From NCBI GenBank assembly GCA_043758755.1, contig JAYVMW010000029.1, positions 23,644-87,643 of the forward strand: 64,000 bases of DNA. Reading direction: 5' to 3'. The notes below the pieces were generated by a model. The model made no database searches. It was not told where the DNA came from and worked only from the letters and a program-made list of their open reading frames with translations. Origin of the DNA: Solimicrobium sp043758755. Its GTDB lineage: Bacteria; Pseudomonadota; Gammaproteobacteria; Burkholderiales; Burkholderiaceae_D. The position numbers were made by a program, and so were the translations under genes. Shown here piece by piece: positions 28,954 through 37,232 of this stretch (positions within the stretch are counted from its first letter, which is position 1; each line of letters starts with the position of its first letter).

Positions 28954-29853
28954 ATGCGTAAGTTATCTAACCTGACCAGAAAACAGCCCGGCTTCACGCT
29001 GGCTGAAATGGCGATCGTCGTGGTGCTGGCCGGCATCATGCTGACCATGGGTCTGAAAATGGCCACCGCCAATCTGACCAATGCGGCGTATTCCACAACC
29101 GTGACAAAACAGGCACTGATCAAAACCGCGCTGATCAACTATTTACGCAGCAACGGATTTCTGCCCTGCCCGGACACCAGCGTCGGCGCCCCGATTGGTA
29201 CACCGTCAGCCTGCACGGCAAACTCGGGCGTGTTGCCCTGGAAAACATTGCAGATTTCAAAAGATGCCGTGACTGACGGCTGGGGCAATTTCTTTACCTA
29301 TCAGGTCGCCAACGGCACCAATTCCACCAAAAACTGGACCGTCAAGACCAACGCAGCCACTACCTTTGACGTCGGTCAGCTCGCCGCTCCGAGCATTGCG
29401 CTGACCGTCAACCAGGGCGACGGCGTCGCCGCGCTGACGCTGCTGACCAACAAGGCCGTGGTGGTACTGGTGTCGGCGGGCATGAACGGTGCCGGCGCCA
29501 AAACCGTGCAGGGACAAAAGAATGCCAATCCGACCGCAGCTGATGAAATAACCAACGCCACCCCCGCTACCGCTGTTTTTGTCATGCGGCCCGTCACCAC
29601 CAAACTGGGGGCAACGGGCGGCCCGTTTGATGACATCGTGACCTTCATGTCGGCGCAGGATCTGTTGCAGCCTCTGGTTTCAGAGCAGTTCATTTCAAGC
29701 TGCAGGTCGTACTGCCAACCTTGCACGGCGTCCGCCACCCCCTGGCCGAGCTGTCTGGGTGCCAACAACCCGGCCATTCCGCCGGCCGCCTGTAATGTCG
29801 CGCTCCCGGCCACCATCCCGGTCGGCAATCCTCAACCGTCGAACTGCCCATGA
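28954..29853 (+). CDS. prepilin-like protein with Cys-rich C-terminus
   Basis: This 299-residue protein has a type III signal: KQPG is followed by the cleavage point and FTLAEMAIVVVLAGIM, with Glu5 for assembly. The body contains LPCPDTS and VLPWKTLQISKDAVTDGWGN, a pattern seen in minor pilins with a large head. The C-terminal 50 residues hold six Cys (SSCRSYCQPC, then PSC, AAC and NC), so disulfides are likely after export. The size and Cys-rich end suggest a tip or initiation pilin rather than the major subunit. It overlaps the next prepilin gene by four bases. Confidence 0.82.
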   Translation: MRKLSNLTRKQPGFTLAEMAIVVVLAGIMLTMGLKMATANLTNAAYSTTVTKQALIKTALINYLRSNGFLPCPDTSVGAPIGTPSACTANSGVLPWKTLQISKDAVTDGWGNFFTYQVANGTNSTKNWTVKTNAATTFDVGQLAAPSIALTVNQGDGVAALTLLTNKAVVVLVSAGMNGAGAKTVQGQKNANPTAADEITNATPATAVFVMRPVTTKLGATGGPFDDIVTFMSAQDLLQPLVSEQFISSCRSYCQPCTASATPWPSCLGANNPAIPPAACNVALPATIPVGNPQPSNCP

Positions 29854-30512
29854 CCAACTCACATCATTTCCCTGCCAATGCAAACCAGCGCGGCTTTACG
29901 CTGGTCGAGATGTCCATCGTGCTGGTGATCATCGGCGCGCTCCTGTACGGCGTTCTAAAAAGCCAGGCCATCATCAGCAGCGCCAAAGCCAAAGATGTGG
30001 TTGCCATGGTTGGGGATCTGCGCACCGCAACGGCGTATTTCAAACAGCGTTACAGCTATCTGCCCGGCGACCTGCCGCTGCCGTTCAACTACATCAGCGC
30101 CAACCCGGTGTTGACCGCAGCAGCCGGAACCAACGGCAATGGCGTCATTGACGGTGCCGTCAGCGCAGCCGGTGCTGCGGCGCTCGGATCGGAAGTGGCC
30201 CAGGCGCCGCTGCAACTGTACAGTGCCGGAATTATCGGAACCATCTCCAGCGCCACCCCAACCAACTACCTCAATACCACGTATGGTCCGGTGCACATCG
30301 TTTCTGCCGCGGTGGCAAACGGACTGGTGCCGTCTTTCACCGCGAACAACCCGACGGCCATCAATGCCATCGTCATTTTCGATCTGCCCTGCGACGTCGC
30401 CAACGAAGTTGACAGCAAGCTCGATGACGGCAACCTGACCACCGGCTACGGGCAAGGCAGCGCAGTCTGTGTCGGCACCAATACCCTGCCGGTCTACGCC
30501 CTTCCTTTATAA
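29850..30512 (+). CDS. prepilin-like protein, medium size
   Basis: This 220-residue protein has the prepilin signature NQRG then FTLVEMSIVLVIIGALLYG, with Glu5 present. The head begins with the SYLPGDLPLP motif found in one class of pseudopilins and has a pair of Cys in DLPCDV and SAVC. It is coupled to the preceding prepilin gene (ATGA overlap). It may form a complex with it at the pilus tip; that role is inferred. Confidence 0.82.
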   Translation: MTNSHHFPANANQRGFTLVEMSIVLVIIGALLYGVLKSQAIISSAKAKDVVAMVGDLRTATAYFKQRYSYLPGDLPLPFNYISANPVLTAAAGTNGNGVIDGAVSAAGAAALGSEVAQAPLQLYSAGIIGTISSATPTNYLNTTYGPVHIVSAAVANGLVPSFTANNPTAINAIVIFDLPCDVANEVDSKLDDGNLTTGYGQGSAVCVGTNTLPVYALPL

Positions 30513-30525
30513 CCTGTCACCTGCC

Positions 30526-31293
30526 ATGCTGAAACAGATTCGCACTATCGCCCATTACACCTTGCTTGAAGCCCTGCGCAATCGCCTGAGCTGGCTGTTT
30601 GCCGTGGTGCTGCTGGCCGGCATTGCCGTGAGCGGCTTTTTGAATGAGATGGCCCTGACTGAAAAACTGGAAATCCAGCTGGCGCTGCTGGGGGCACTGC
30701 TGCGCTTTGCCGCCGTCTTTTTACTGGCCACGTTTGTGGTCACCAGCATGGTGCGCGAATTCAATGACAAAGGATTGCAGCTGGTGCTGGCCCTGCCGCT
30801 GCCGCGCGGCGTCTATCTGTTTGGCAAACTGACCGGCTTTGCCCTGCTGGCAGTCATGCCGGCACTGCTGTTTGGTGTGCTCACGGCGCTGCTGGCACCA
30901 CCCCTGCAAAGTGTCATCTGGACCGTGTCTCTCATTATCGAATGCTGGATCATGATCGCCTTCAGCGTGCTGTGCGTGCTGACCTTCAACCAGGTCATGC
31001 CGGCGCTGAGTGCGGTAATGGGATTCTACGTGCTGGCCCGCTCGGTCACGACGCTGCAGATGATCGGTCATCAACCGCTGGCCGACAACACGGCGTCGCA
31101 ACGCATCATCAACTTCATGGTCGACAGCCTGTCGGCATTGTTACCCCATCTGGATAATTTCACCCGCACCGACTGGCTGGTCTACAACACAGGCGACCTG
31201 CATGCACTCGTGCTGCTGGCCGGACAGGGCGCCATTTATTTGGCACTGCTGTCAGGTGCGGCCCTGTTCGATATCTACCGCAAAAATATCTGA
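30526..31293 (+). CDS. ABC-2-type transporter permease
   Basis: This 255-residue membrane protein has about six hydrophobic helices and no periplasmic signal. Its N-terminal ALRNRLSWLFAVVLL resembles the ABC-2/NatB permease family. The ATG at 30526 is used, since upstream in-frame residues lie over the previous gene's stop. It lacks an ATPase beside it; the ATP-binding protein at 17712-18428 is the likely partner. Its presence between prepilin genes and a TPR protein suggests that export by this transporter serves the pilus or surface structure. Confidence 0.8.
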   Translation: MLKQIRTIAHYTLLEALRNRLSWLFAVVLLAGIAVSGFLNEMALTEKLEIQLALLGALLRFAAVFLLATFVVTSMVREFNDKGLQLVLALPLPRGVYLFGKLTGFALLAVMPALLFGVLTALLAPPLQSVIWTVSLIIECWIMIAFSVLCVLTFNQVMPALSAVMGFYVLARSVTTLQMIGHQPLADNTASQRIINFMVDSLSALLPHLDNFTRTDWLVYNTGDLHALVLLAGQGAIYLALLSGAALFDIYRKNI

Positions 31294-31295
31294 CC

Positions 31296-32006
31296 ATGCC
31301 GGTACGTCCACTTTCCACTGTCCCGAAACCGGTTTTGCTGCTGCTGATGCTGGGCCTGTGCGCACAGCTGCTGTGGCATTTCAGTCACCCGCCAGAGCGT
31401 CCCGACGCTGCCAACCTGCCGCCGACGCCGTCGCTGCCGGCATTGCAGGTGCTCAGCCTGGGTGAGCCGATTGCGCTGTCCAAACTGCTGCTGTTGTATG
31501 TACAGAGCTTTGATGATCAGCCGGGTCTGCAGGCTGCATATCATCAGCTTGATTTCAAGCGGGTCCAGAACTGGCTGGCACTGAGTCTGCAGCTCGACCC
31601 GCTCGGGCGCTATCCCCTGTATCTGGCCAGCCACGTGTATGGTGAAACCGGTGATCCGGTCAAAAGGCGACAGATGTACGACTTCGTCTACCGGCAGTTT
31701 TTTGCCGATCCGAACCGACGCTGGGAAGCGCTGGCCAATGCCGCCATCATGGCCCGGCATCGCCTGGATGATCTGCCGCTGGCCGAACAGTACGCGCAGG
31801 CGCTGCGCGAACGGGCCACCGGCGCCATTGTGCCGGACTGGGCCAAACAGATGGATATCTTTATGCTGGCTGATCTGCAGGAATATGATCAGGCGCTCGC
31901 GCTGCTGGATGGGTTGCTGCACAGTGGTCAGATTACCGATGCTGCAAAATTGCGCTTTTTGCAGGAACGCCGGGCAGAAATTGCGGGTTGGGCGCAGCCA
32001 CACTGA
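31296..32006 (+). CDS. TPR-like membrane-anchored protein
   Basis: This 236-residue protein has an N-terminal hydrophobic anchor (VLLLLMLGLCAQLLWHF), then a helical region whose pattern resembles tetratricopeptide repeats (FADPNRRWEALANAAIMARH, AEQYAQALRERA). It begins two bases after the permease stop, so it is part of the same transcript. The sequence is not recognised as a named family. It may be a periplasmic partner of the transporter or pilins. Confidence 0.65.
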   Translation: MPVRPLSTVPKPVLLLLMLGLCAQLLWHFSHPPERPDAANLPPTPSLPALQVLSLGEPIALSKLLLLYVQSFDDQPGLQAAYHQLDFKRVQNWLALSLQLDPLGRYPLYLASHVYGETGDPVKRRQMYDFVYRQFFADPNRRWEALANAAIMARHRLDDLPLAEQYAQALRERATGAIVPDWAKQMDIFMLADLQEYDQALALLDGLLHSGQITDAAKLRFLQERRAEIAGWAQPH

Positions 32007-32217
32007 GCGATTTTACTTGCACAAAAACAACAAAATTAATCAAAAATAATAAATTTATGACGAAATATTGCCAAAACTTAATTGCATTATCGAAACACTT
32101 CACGTATAACCGAACAATGCATACCTGCCGGAATTCAAGAATCTGATCAAAAATTGAAATTTGACTATGATTAATGGCAGTAACAGCTCAACAGATTTAA
32201 CTTTATCAGGAGCAACT
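32007..32217 (+). promoter_or_regulatory. AT-rich leader of the pilin gene
   Basis: These 211 bases are much richer in A/T than the genes around them. They separate the coupled upstream genes from the pilin gene and so probably hold its own promoter. No single -35/-10 pair is clear enough to name. AGGAG stands just before the ATG at 32218. Confidence 0.4.
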
Positions 32218-32886
32218 ATGAAATTTTCCAAATCCAAGCAATCCGGTTTTACCCTGGTTGAAATTGCCATCGTTCTGGTCATTATCGGTGTCTTGCTGGC
32301 TGGCGTGCTCAAGGGCCAGTCCATGATCAACAATTCCCGCATCAAGGGATTGGTCAGGGACATGAATGCCGTGTCGTCCTCCTATAACGGTTATATCGAC
32401 CGTTATCAGGTGACTCCTGGAACCGAAGTGCTGGCAGCCTCTGCGGCACGCGGCTGGGGTGCGCTGGTCACCGTGGGTGGATCTACACCGTTGGTGTTGC
32501 CGGTTGCATCGACGTTCACCCTTAACACCAATCAATCCAATTTCTGGCAATCGGTAGCCGCGGCGGGATTTTTTACTTACACCACCGCCGTCCCCCCGGT
32601 AAATCCAACAAATTCGGTCGGCGGTTTGATCGGTTTGGCGATTGGTGCCTATGCAATCCCTGGCGTAGACGTCTGTCTGTCCGGTCTGTCTCCGTTGCAG
32701 GCGGAAGGCGTGGATATCATCACTGATGGCCCATTGCCTGCAGCTAATAACATTGGCAACAACGTAGGCTCACTCAGGGGTGCAGCCAGCGCAGCTCCTC
32801 CATTGGCACCTGGTGCGGGTGCTCCCGGCGCCGCAGCTTACGTCGAAACCGCTGCGACCTTCTGGACCGTATGCCGCGCGCTGTAA
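32218..32886 (+). CDS. major pilin candidate (MshA-like prepilin)
   Basis: This 222-residue prepilin has KQSG followed by FTLVEIAIVLVIIGVLLAG, with Glu5. The ATG at 32218 has AGGAG upstream and gives a short leader peptide, as expected; an in-frame ATG further upstream gives an overlong leader. The head is rich in Gly/Ala/Pro and has Cys residues in VDVCLSG and WTVCRAL near the end, which could close a C-terminal loop as in MshA and type IVa pilins. Its own AT-rich leader and the strong hairpin after it suggest high expression as the main subunit, which is inference. Confidence 0.82.
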   Translation: MKFSKSKQSGFTLVEIAIVLVIIGVLLAGVLKGQSMINNSRIKGLVRDMNAVSSSYNGYIDRYQVTPGTEVLAASAARGWGALVTVGGSTPLVLPVASTFTLNTNQSNFWQSVAAAGFFTYTTAVPPVNPTNSVGGLIGLAIGAYAIPGVDVCLSGLSPLQAEGVDIITDGPLPAANNIGNNVGSLRGAASAAPPLAPGAGAPGAAAYVETAATFWTVCRAL

Positions 32887-32902
32887 GATTGACCTGAAGT
32901 TA

Positions 32903-32936
32903 TTCCGGAACGAGCCTGAGTCGGCTCTTTCCGGAA
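32903..32936 (+). terminator. strong hairpin after the pilin gene
   Basis: A 14-bp stem with one mismatch (TTCCGGAACGAGCC against GGCTCTTTCCGGAA) and a six-base loop lies 17 bases after the pilin stop. There is no T-run, so it could stabilise the pilin mRNA's 3' end or act as a weak terminator. Confidence 0.6.
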
Positions 32937-32985
32937 ATCACCCTCCTCCATTGCTCCTGCCGCTGCTCCAATCATTCAAGCTGTT

Positions 32986-33297
32986 TTGAATCATTCCCAT
33001 ACCCTGGTATTCGCAATTTATGTAACGTTGAGCGTCATTACGTTCATGGTGTACTGGTTCGATAAAAATGCCGCCATACAGCGCACATGGCGAGTCAAGG
33101 AACGTACCCTACATCTGCTGGCACTGCTCGGTGGCTGGCCGGGTGCGTATGCTGCGCAACGAATCCTGCGCCACAAAACGGTTAAGCAACCGTTTCAGGC
33201 CATTTTTTGTATGTGCGTCGTGTTGAATATTGTCGGATTTGTTTTATATTCTGTTCCGATGGCTTGTGCTGGAGTGTTGAAACTCATGGAAATATAA
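32986..33297 (+). CDS. DUF1294 family membrane protein
   Basis: This 103-residue protein has a hydrophobic helix near the start, VYWFDKNAA, the WRVKE...LHLLALLGGWPGA stretch, a conserved HK near the middle, and a second helix at the end. These match DUF1294, whose role is unknown. Some family members carry an N-terminal cold-shock domain, and this one does not. The start is a TTG; no ATG lies upstream in frame. Confidence 0.72.
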   Translation: MNHSHTLVFAIYVTLSVITFMVYWFDKNAAIQRTWRVKERTLHLLALLGGWPGAYAAQRILRHKTVKQPFQAIFCMCVVLNIVGFVLYSVPMACAGVLKLMEI

Positions 33298-33330
33298 TTC
33301 ATCAATTCCAATCAGACTGGAGGCGGAAAG

Positions 33331-33516
33331 ATGAGTAAAAAGCTTGCATCAACGATGCACGAATCAAACCATTTTGAGCATGAACGAATCCGACTACGGC
33401 TCATGGATGAAGTCAGCATGGGACTCACTGACGTAGCAGAAGGTCGGGGCAAGGACGCCAGGAGCGCCATTCAGACAGGTCTGGTGCAGCGGCTGATAAT
33501 AAATCAAATAAATTAA
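33331..33516 (+). CDS. small hypothetical protein
   Basis: This frame encodes 61 residues, with GGAGGCGG upstream of the ATG, which supports translation. The segment MDEVSMGLTDVAEGRGKDAR faintly resembles small antitoxins of the ParD kind, but the end differs. It may belong with the following HipBA-like genes. No function is assigned. Confidence 0.45.
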   Translation: MSKKLASTMHESNHFEHERIRLRLMDEVSMGLTDVAEGRGKDARSAIQTGLVQRLIINQIN

Positions 33517-33568
33517 TAAAGATTTACACGAAAATAATTTTTTCATGAAACTCTATATTCATTATTTA

Positions 33569-33597
33569 TTGACATTGGTCTCATTTTCGAGTGCAAT
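33569..33597 (+). promoter_or_regulatory. likely promoter of the hipBA-like genes
   Basis: TTGACA (33569-33574) and TGCAAT (33592-33597) are 17 bases apart. The expected start point would fall at about the ATG of the antitoxin-like gene (33604), which has no ribosome site. Confidence 0.5.
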
Positions 33598-33603
33598 ATC
33601 ACC

Positions 33604-33975
33604 ATGCCAAAAATATCCAAAGCCGTACTTCAGCTCCCCCCTTCAACCCAGTCGGCGCTTGGCCAGTTGGGTGCCGACCTTGCCGTGGCCAGACTCAGAA
33701 GAAAAGAATCACTGATTTCCTGGGCTGCGCGTCTAGGGGTCTCGGTACCGACATTAATGCGTCTTGAAGCAGGCGAGCCAGGTGTTGGAATCGGCATTTA
33801 TGCCTCGGCACTGTGGCTGATCGGCCGGGATGAGGGACTTGGCACCCTGGCATCTCCGGAAGGGGACAGGGGAGCTGTTGTTATGGAGGTAAGGAAAGCG
33901 GTTGCGCTCGGTAAACAACGGGCCAGCGTGTCGGCAGAAACCAAACGAAAGCGCAAAGAGTTAAACCAAAGTTAA
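33604..33975 (+). CDS. HipB-like HTH antitoxin
   Basis: This 123-residue protein has a helix-turn-helix with SWAARLGVSVPTLMRLEAGEPG at residues 39-60, as in HipB and Xre-type regulators, and a basic tail (SAETKRKRKELNQ). HipB proteins bind their operator and neutralise the kinase toxin encoded next. It ends 15 bases before hipA and has no ribosome site upstream. Confidence 0.82.
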   Translation: MPKISKAVLQLPPSTQSALGQLGADLAVARLRRKESLISWAARLGVSVPTLMRLEAGEPGVGIGIYASALWLIGRDEGLGTLASPEGDRGAVVMEVRKAVALGKQRASVSAETKRKRKELNQS

Positions 33976-33990
33976 CAGGAGCACCGTGTC

Positions 33991-35337
33991 ATGACTACAA
34001 AGAGTCCCGCGCACAAAGCACATGATGAGCTCTACCTTTGGTTTTTGGCGAACCCGGCTCAACCTGAATTGATCGGGACTCTTAACCTGGTCAATCCGGG
34101 CAATGGCGTGTCGTTGCGGTATTCGCAGTCGTGGCTGAAATCAGGAGTCGCACTGAGCGAAGACCTGCCGTTGATTGATACAGAATTTCTGCCGCGCACC
34201 AGAGACGTCGCCGTGAGTGCTGTTGATGATGCCAGACCGGACCGATGGGGCGAACGTGTTATTCGGTTTATTGATAAACCGGTGCGCCTGTCACTGATGG
34301 AGTATCTGTACTACGCCGGCGACGACCGCTTTGGCGCTTTGGGCGTTTCCACATCCGGCAATGTGTACCTGCCCAGACTGATTGGTCCATTGCCTCGCCT
34401 GCAGGATGCGCAACAGCTCAGTGACATTGTTTCAAAAATAAAGGCAAAAGAAGCAATCACAGAGGTGGAAAAAAAAATGATGGTCTCCGGCGGCAGTTTT
34501 GGCGGAGCAAAGCCAAAGGCGCTCATTGAGATTAACGGCGAGCAGTGGCTTATCAAATTTTTCAACAATGAACCCATCGATTTGCCGTTGGTAGAGCACG
34601 CCACGATGACGCTGTGTAAAAAGGCAGACATTGCCGTCGCCGATACCCAAACGGCCCATCTGGAAGGAGCCCATGCGATTGTGATTCGACGCTTTGATCG
34701 ACAGGACGGCAAACGGGTGCACTGTATTTCGGCTGGCACTGCCTTGCGCGCCGCAGCGCCAAAGCCAGAACAGGCGGAAATGAGTTATTCCAATCTGGCA
34801 CAGCTGCTGCGCCGGTCTGGAGACGCACTTAATAACAAAAATCAAAAACAGATGGGCGAGCTGTTTCGCCGCATGATATTCAACATCTTGATGGATAACA
34901 CCGATGACCACGAAAAAAACCATGCACTGTTTGTAAAATACACGCCTGTCAAAGCGGGTTCTTCAATTCGCACGGTTCAGCTTGAGCTGACTCCTGCATA
35001 TGACGTGCTGCCAACGAACTCAGGGCAGGGATATCAGGAATTTGGTATCGGTGATAATGGACATGATTCTACTTTGGAGAATGCGATGACCAGGTGCCGG
35101 CTGTTTGGATTTACGCCACCAGAAGCAGCTGCCGAGGTGGCTAAAGTGATTGCTGTGGTGGATACATGGAAAGAACATTTCAGATCATGCTCAGTCTCAG
35201 ATGCAGATATTTTGGAACTGGCTGGGCGTATCGACTCAGATGATTTGTTATCGCAAAGGAGAGGTTTTAGAGTGGAAGCGTTTGTGGATGAACCGCCCAG
35301 GACGCGTCGTGGTCCGTTTTCAAAACCAGGAAATTAA
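33991..35337 (+). CDS. HipA-like Ser/Thr kinase toxin
   Basis: This 448-residue kinase has the HipA N-terminal subdomain (VSLRYSQSWL, LPRTRDVAVSAVDDARPDRWGERV), the GGAKPK loop, RRFDR, and the catalytic NTDDHEKN. A metal-binding Asp lies in LTPAYDVLP. The length is like full HipA. Known relatives phosphorylate glutamyl- or other tRNA synthetases and cause dormancy; the target here is not known. AGGAG lies well placed upstream, in contrast to hipB. Confidence 0.88.
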   Translation: MTTKSPAHKAHDELYLWFLANPAQPELIGTLNLVNPGNGVSLRYSQSWLKSGVALSEDLPLIDTEFLPRTRDVAVSAVDDARPDRWGERVIRFIDKPVRLSLMEYLYYAGDDRFGALGVSTSGNVYLPRLIGPLPRLQDAQQLSDIVSKIKAKEAITEVEKKMMVSGGSFGGAKPKALIEINGEQWLIKFFNNEPIDLPLVEHATMTLCKKADIAVADTQTAHLEGAHAIVIRRFDRQDGKRVHCISAGTALRAAAPKPEQAEMSYSNLAQLLRRSGDALNNKNQKQMGELFRRMIFNILMDNTDDHEKNHALFVKYTPVKAGSSIRTVQLELTPAYDVLPTNSGQGYQEFGIGDNGHDSTLENAMTRCRLFGFTPPEAAAEVAKVIAVVDTWKEHFRSCSVSDADILELAGRIDSDDLLSQRRGFRVEAFVDEPPRTRRGPFSKPGN

Positions 35338-35506
35338 CGGGCAATCGCATTAGCATGCATTAACAAATATGAATTTACTTGGCAACTTCCTAACGTAAAT
35401 GGCGCTCTTTTTCACGCCAAATCACCACTATCCCCGCACTCCAAAGTACAATGCACACCAACTCAGGATGTCGGAAACATCCCCATCAATGCACAGGAAA
35501 AAATAG

Positions 35507-37180
35507 ATGAAAAGCGATCTCGAAATTGCTCAGAAGGCCACCCTCAAACCCATTATTCCACTGGCCCATGCCAAGGCCGGAATCGAGCCAGACGCGTTAA
35601 GCCCGTTCGGTCACTACAAGGCCAAACTGTCCCTGGACTACATCAAGTCACTCAAAGACCGTCCCGACGGCAAACTGATTCTGGTCACCGCCATTTCTCC
35701 CACGCCTGCCGGTGAAGGCAAAACCACCACTACGGTTGGCTTGGGCGACGCGCTCAACGAGATCGGCGCCAATGCGCTGATCTGCATCCGCGAACCTTCG
35801 CTCGGCCCGGTGTTCGGCATGAAAGGCGGTGCCAACGGCGGCGGAATGGCGCAGGTCATTCCGATGGAAGATATCAATCTGCATTTCACCGGCGACTTCA
35901 ACGCCATTGCACTGGCCAACAACCTGCTCGCAGCGCTGATTGACAACCATATCCATCACGGCAATGCCTTGAATATCGACACGCGCCGCATTACGTGGAA
36001 ACGGGTCATGGACATGAATGACCGCGCGTTGCGCAAAATAGCCGTGGGCATGGGCGGCCCGGCCAATGGCTTCGTGCGCGAAGACGGTTTTGACATTGTG
36101 GTCGCCTCGGAAGTGATGGCGATCTTTTGCCTGGCCAGCGATCTGGCCGATCTGAAAGCCCGGCTGGGAAAAATTGTCATCGGCTATACCCGCGACAAAC
36201 AACCAGTACTGGCCAGCGATCTGAGGGCCCATGGCGCCATGGCGACGCTGTTGAAAGAAGCCTTCTCGCCCAATGTGGTTCAGACCCTGGAAGGCAATCT
36301 GGCGTTGGTGCATGGCGGTCCGTTTGCCAATATCGCGCACGGCTGCAACTCCGTCATTGCTACCCGCACTGCGCTCAAACTGGCCGATTATGTGGTCACC
36401 GAAGCCGGTTTCGGCGCCGATCTGGGCGCGGAAAAATTCATCGACATCAAATGCCGCAAGGCCGGACTGAAGCCGTCGGCGGTGGTACTGGTGGCCACCC
36501 TGCGCGCGCTGAAATATCATGGCGGTATCGAGGTCAAGGAAACCGGCAAGGAAAATCTGGAGGCGCTTAAAAAGGGCATGGTCAATCTGGAAAAACACAT
36601 TACCAATATTCAGGAACACTTCGGACTGCCGTGCGTGGTGGCGATCAATCAGCGTACCGAAGATACCCCGGCAGAAATTGAACTGCTGCGTTCCACCACG
36701 GCACAGCACGGAGTGGAAGTCATCCTGGCCAATCACTGGGCCAAGGGCGGCAAGGGTGCGACTGAACTGGCCCACTCGGTAGTGCGTTTGTGCGACCAGC
36801 CTGCCACCATGAAATTTGCCTACCAGGATTATCTGCCGCTGCTCGACAAGATCCGCGCCGTGGCCAGCAAAATTTACGGCGCAGCCGATGTGCAGGCCAG
36901 CAAAGCCATAATGGAAAAACTCGCTGAATACGAACAGGAAGGCTACGGCCATTTCCCGGTCTGCATCGCCAAAAACCAGTATTCGTTTTCTACTGACCCG
37001 ACCTTGCGCGGCGCGCCAACCGGACACACGCTGCAGATTCGTGAAGTACGGCTGTCCGCCGGTGCCGAATTTATTGTCGCCGTGTGTGGCGACATCATGA
37101 CCATGCCGGGTCTGCCCAAAGAACCGGCGGCCATCTCGATCGACATCGACGACAACGGAAAGATCACCGGACTTTTTTAA
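35507..37180 (+). CDS. fhs: formate-tetrahydrofolate ligase
   Basis: This 557-residue enzyme has the ATP site PTPAGEGKTTT at residues 65-75, a conserved EPSLGPVFGMKGGANGGG block and typical length. It makes 10-formyl-tetrahydrofolate from formate, THF and ATP in the cytoplasm and links formate to one-carbon metabolism. AGGAAAAAA precedes the ATG. It has no folate-pathway neighbours here; the next gene is a periplasmic TPR protein 52 bases downstream. Confidence 0.96.
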   Translation: MKSDLEIAQKATLKPIIPLAHAKAGIEPDALSPFGHYKAKLSLDYIKSLKDRPDGKLILVTAISPTPAGEGKTTTTVGLGDALNEIGANALICIREPSLGPVFGMKGGANGGGMAQVIPMEDINLHFTGDFNAIALANNLLAALIDNHIHHGNALNIDTRRITWKRVMDMNDRALRKIAVGMGGPANGFVREDGFDIVVASEVMAIFCLASDLADLKARLGKIVIGYTRDKQPVLASDLRAHGAMATLLKEAFSPNVVQTLEGNLALVHGGPFANIAHGCNSVIATRTALKLADYVVTEAGFGADLGAEKFIDIKCRKAGLKPSAVVLVATLRALKYHGGIEVKETGKENLEALKKGMVNLEKHITNIQEHFGLPCVVAINQRTEDTPAEIELLRSTTAQHGVEVILANHWAKGGKGATELAHSVVRLCDQPATMKFAYQDYLPLLDKIRAVASKIYGAADVQASKAIMEKLAEYEQEGYGHFPVCIAKNQYSFSTDPTLRGAPTGHTLQIREVRLSAGAEFIVAVCGDIMTMPGLPKEPAAISIDIDDNGKITGLF

Positions 37181-37232
37181 GCGTTTCAGAACCGCATTTC
37201 CTGGTTGTTTAACTTTTACAAGGAAGACCATC

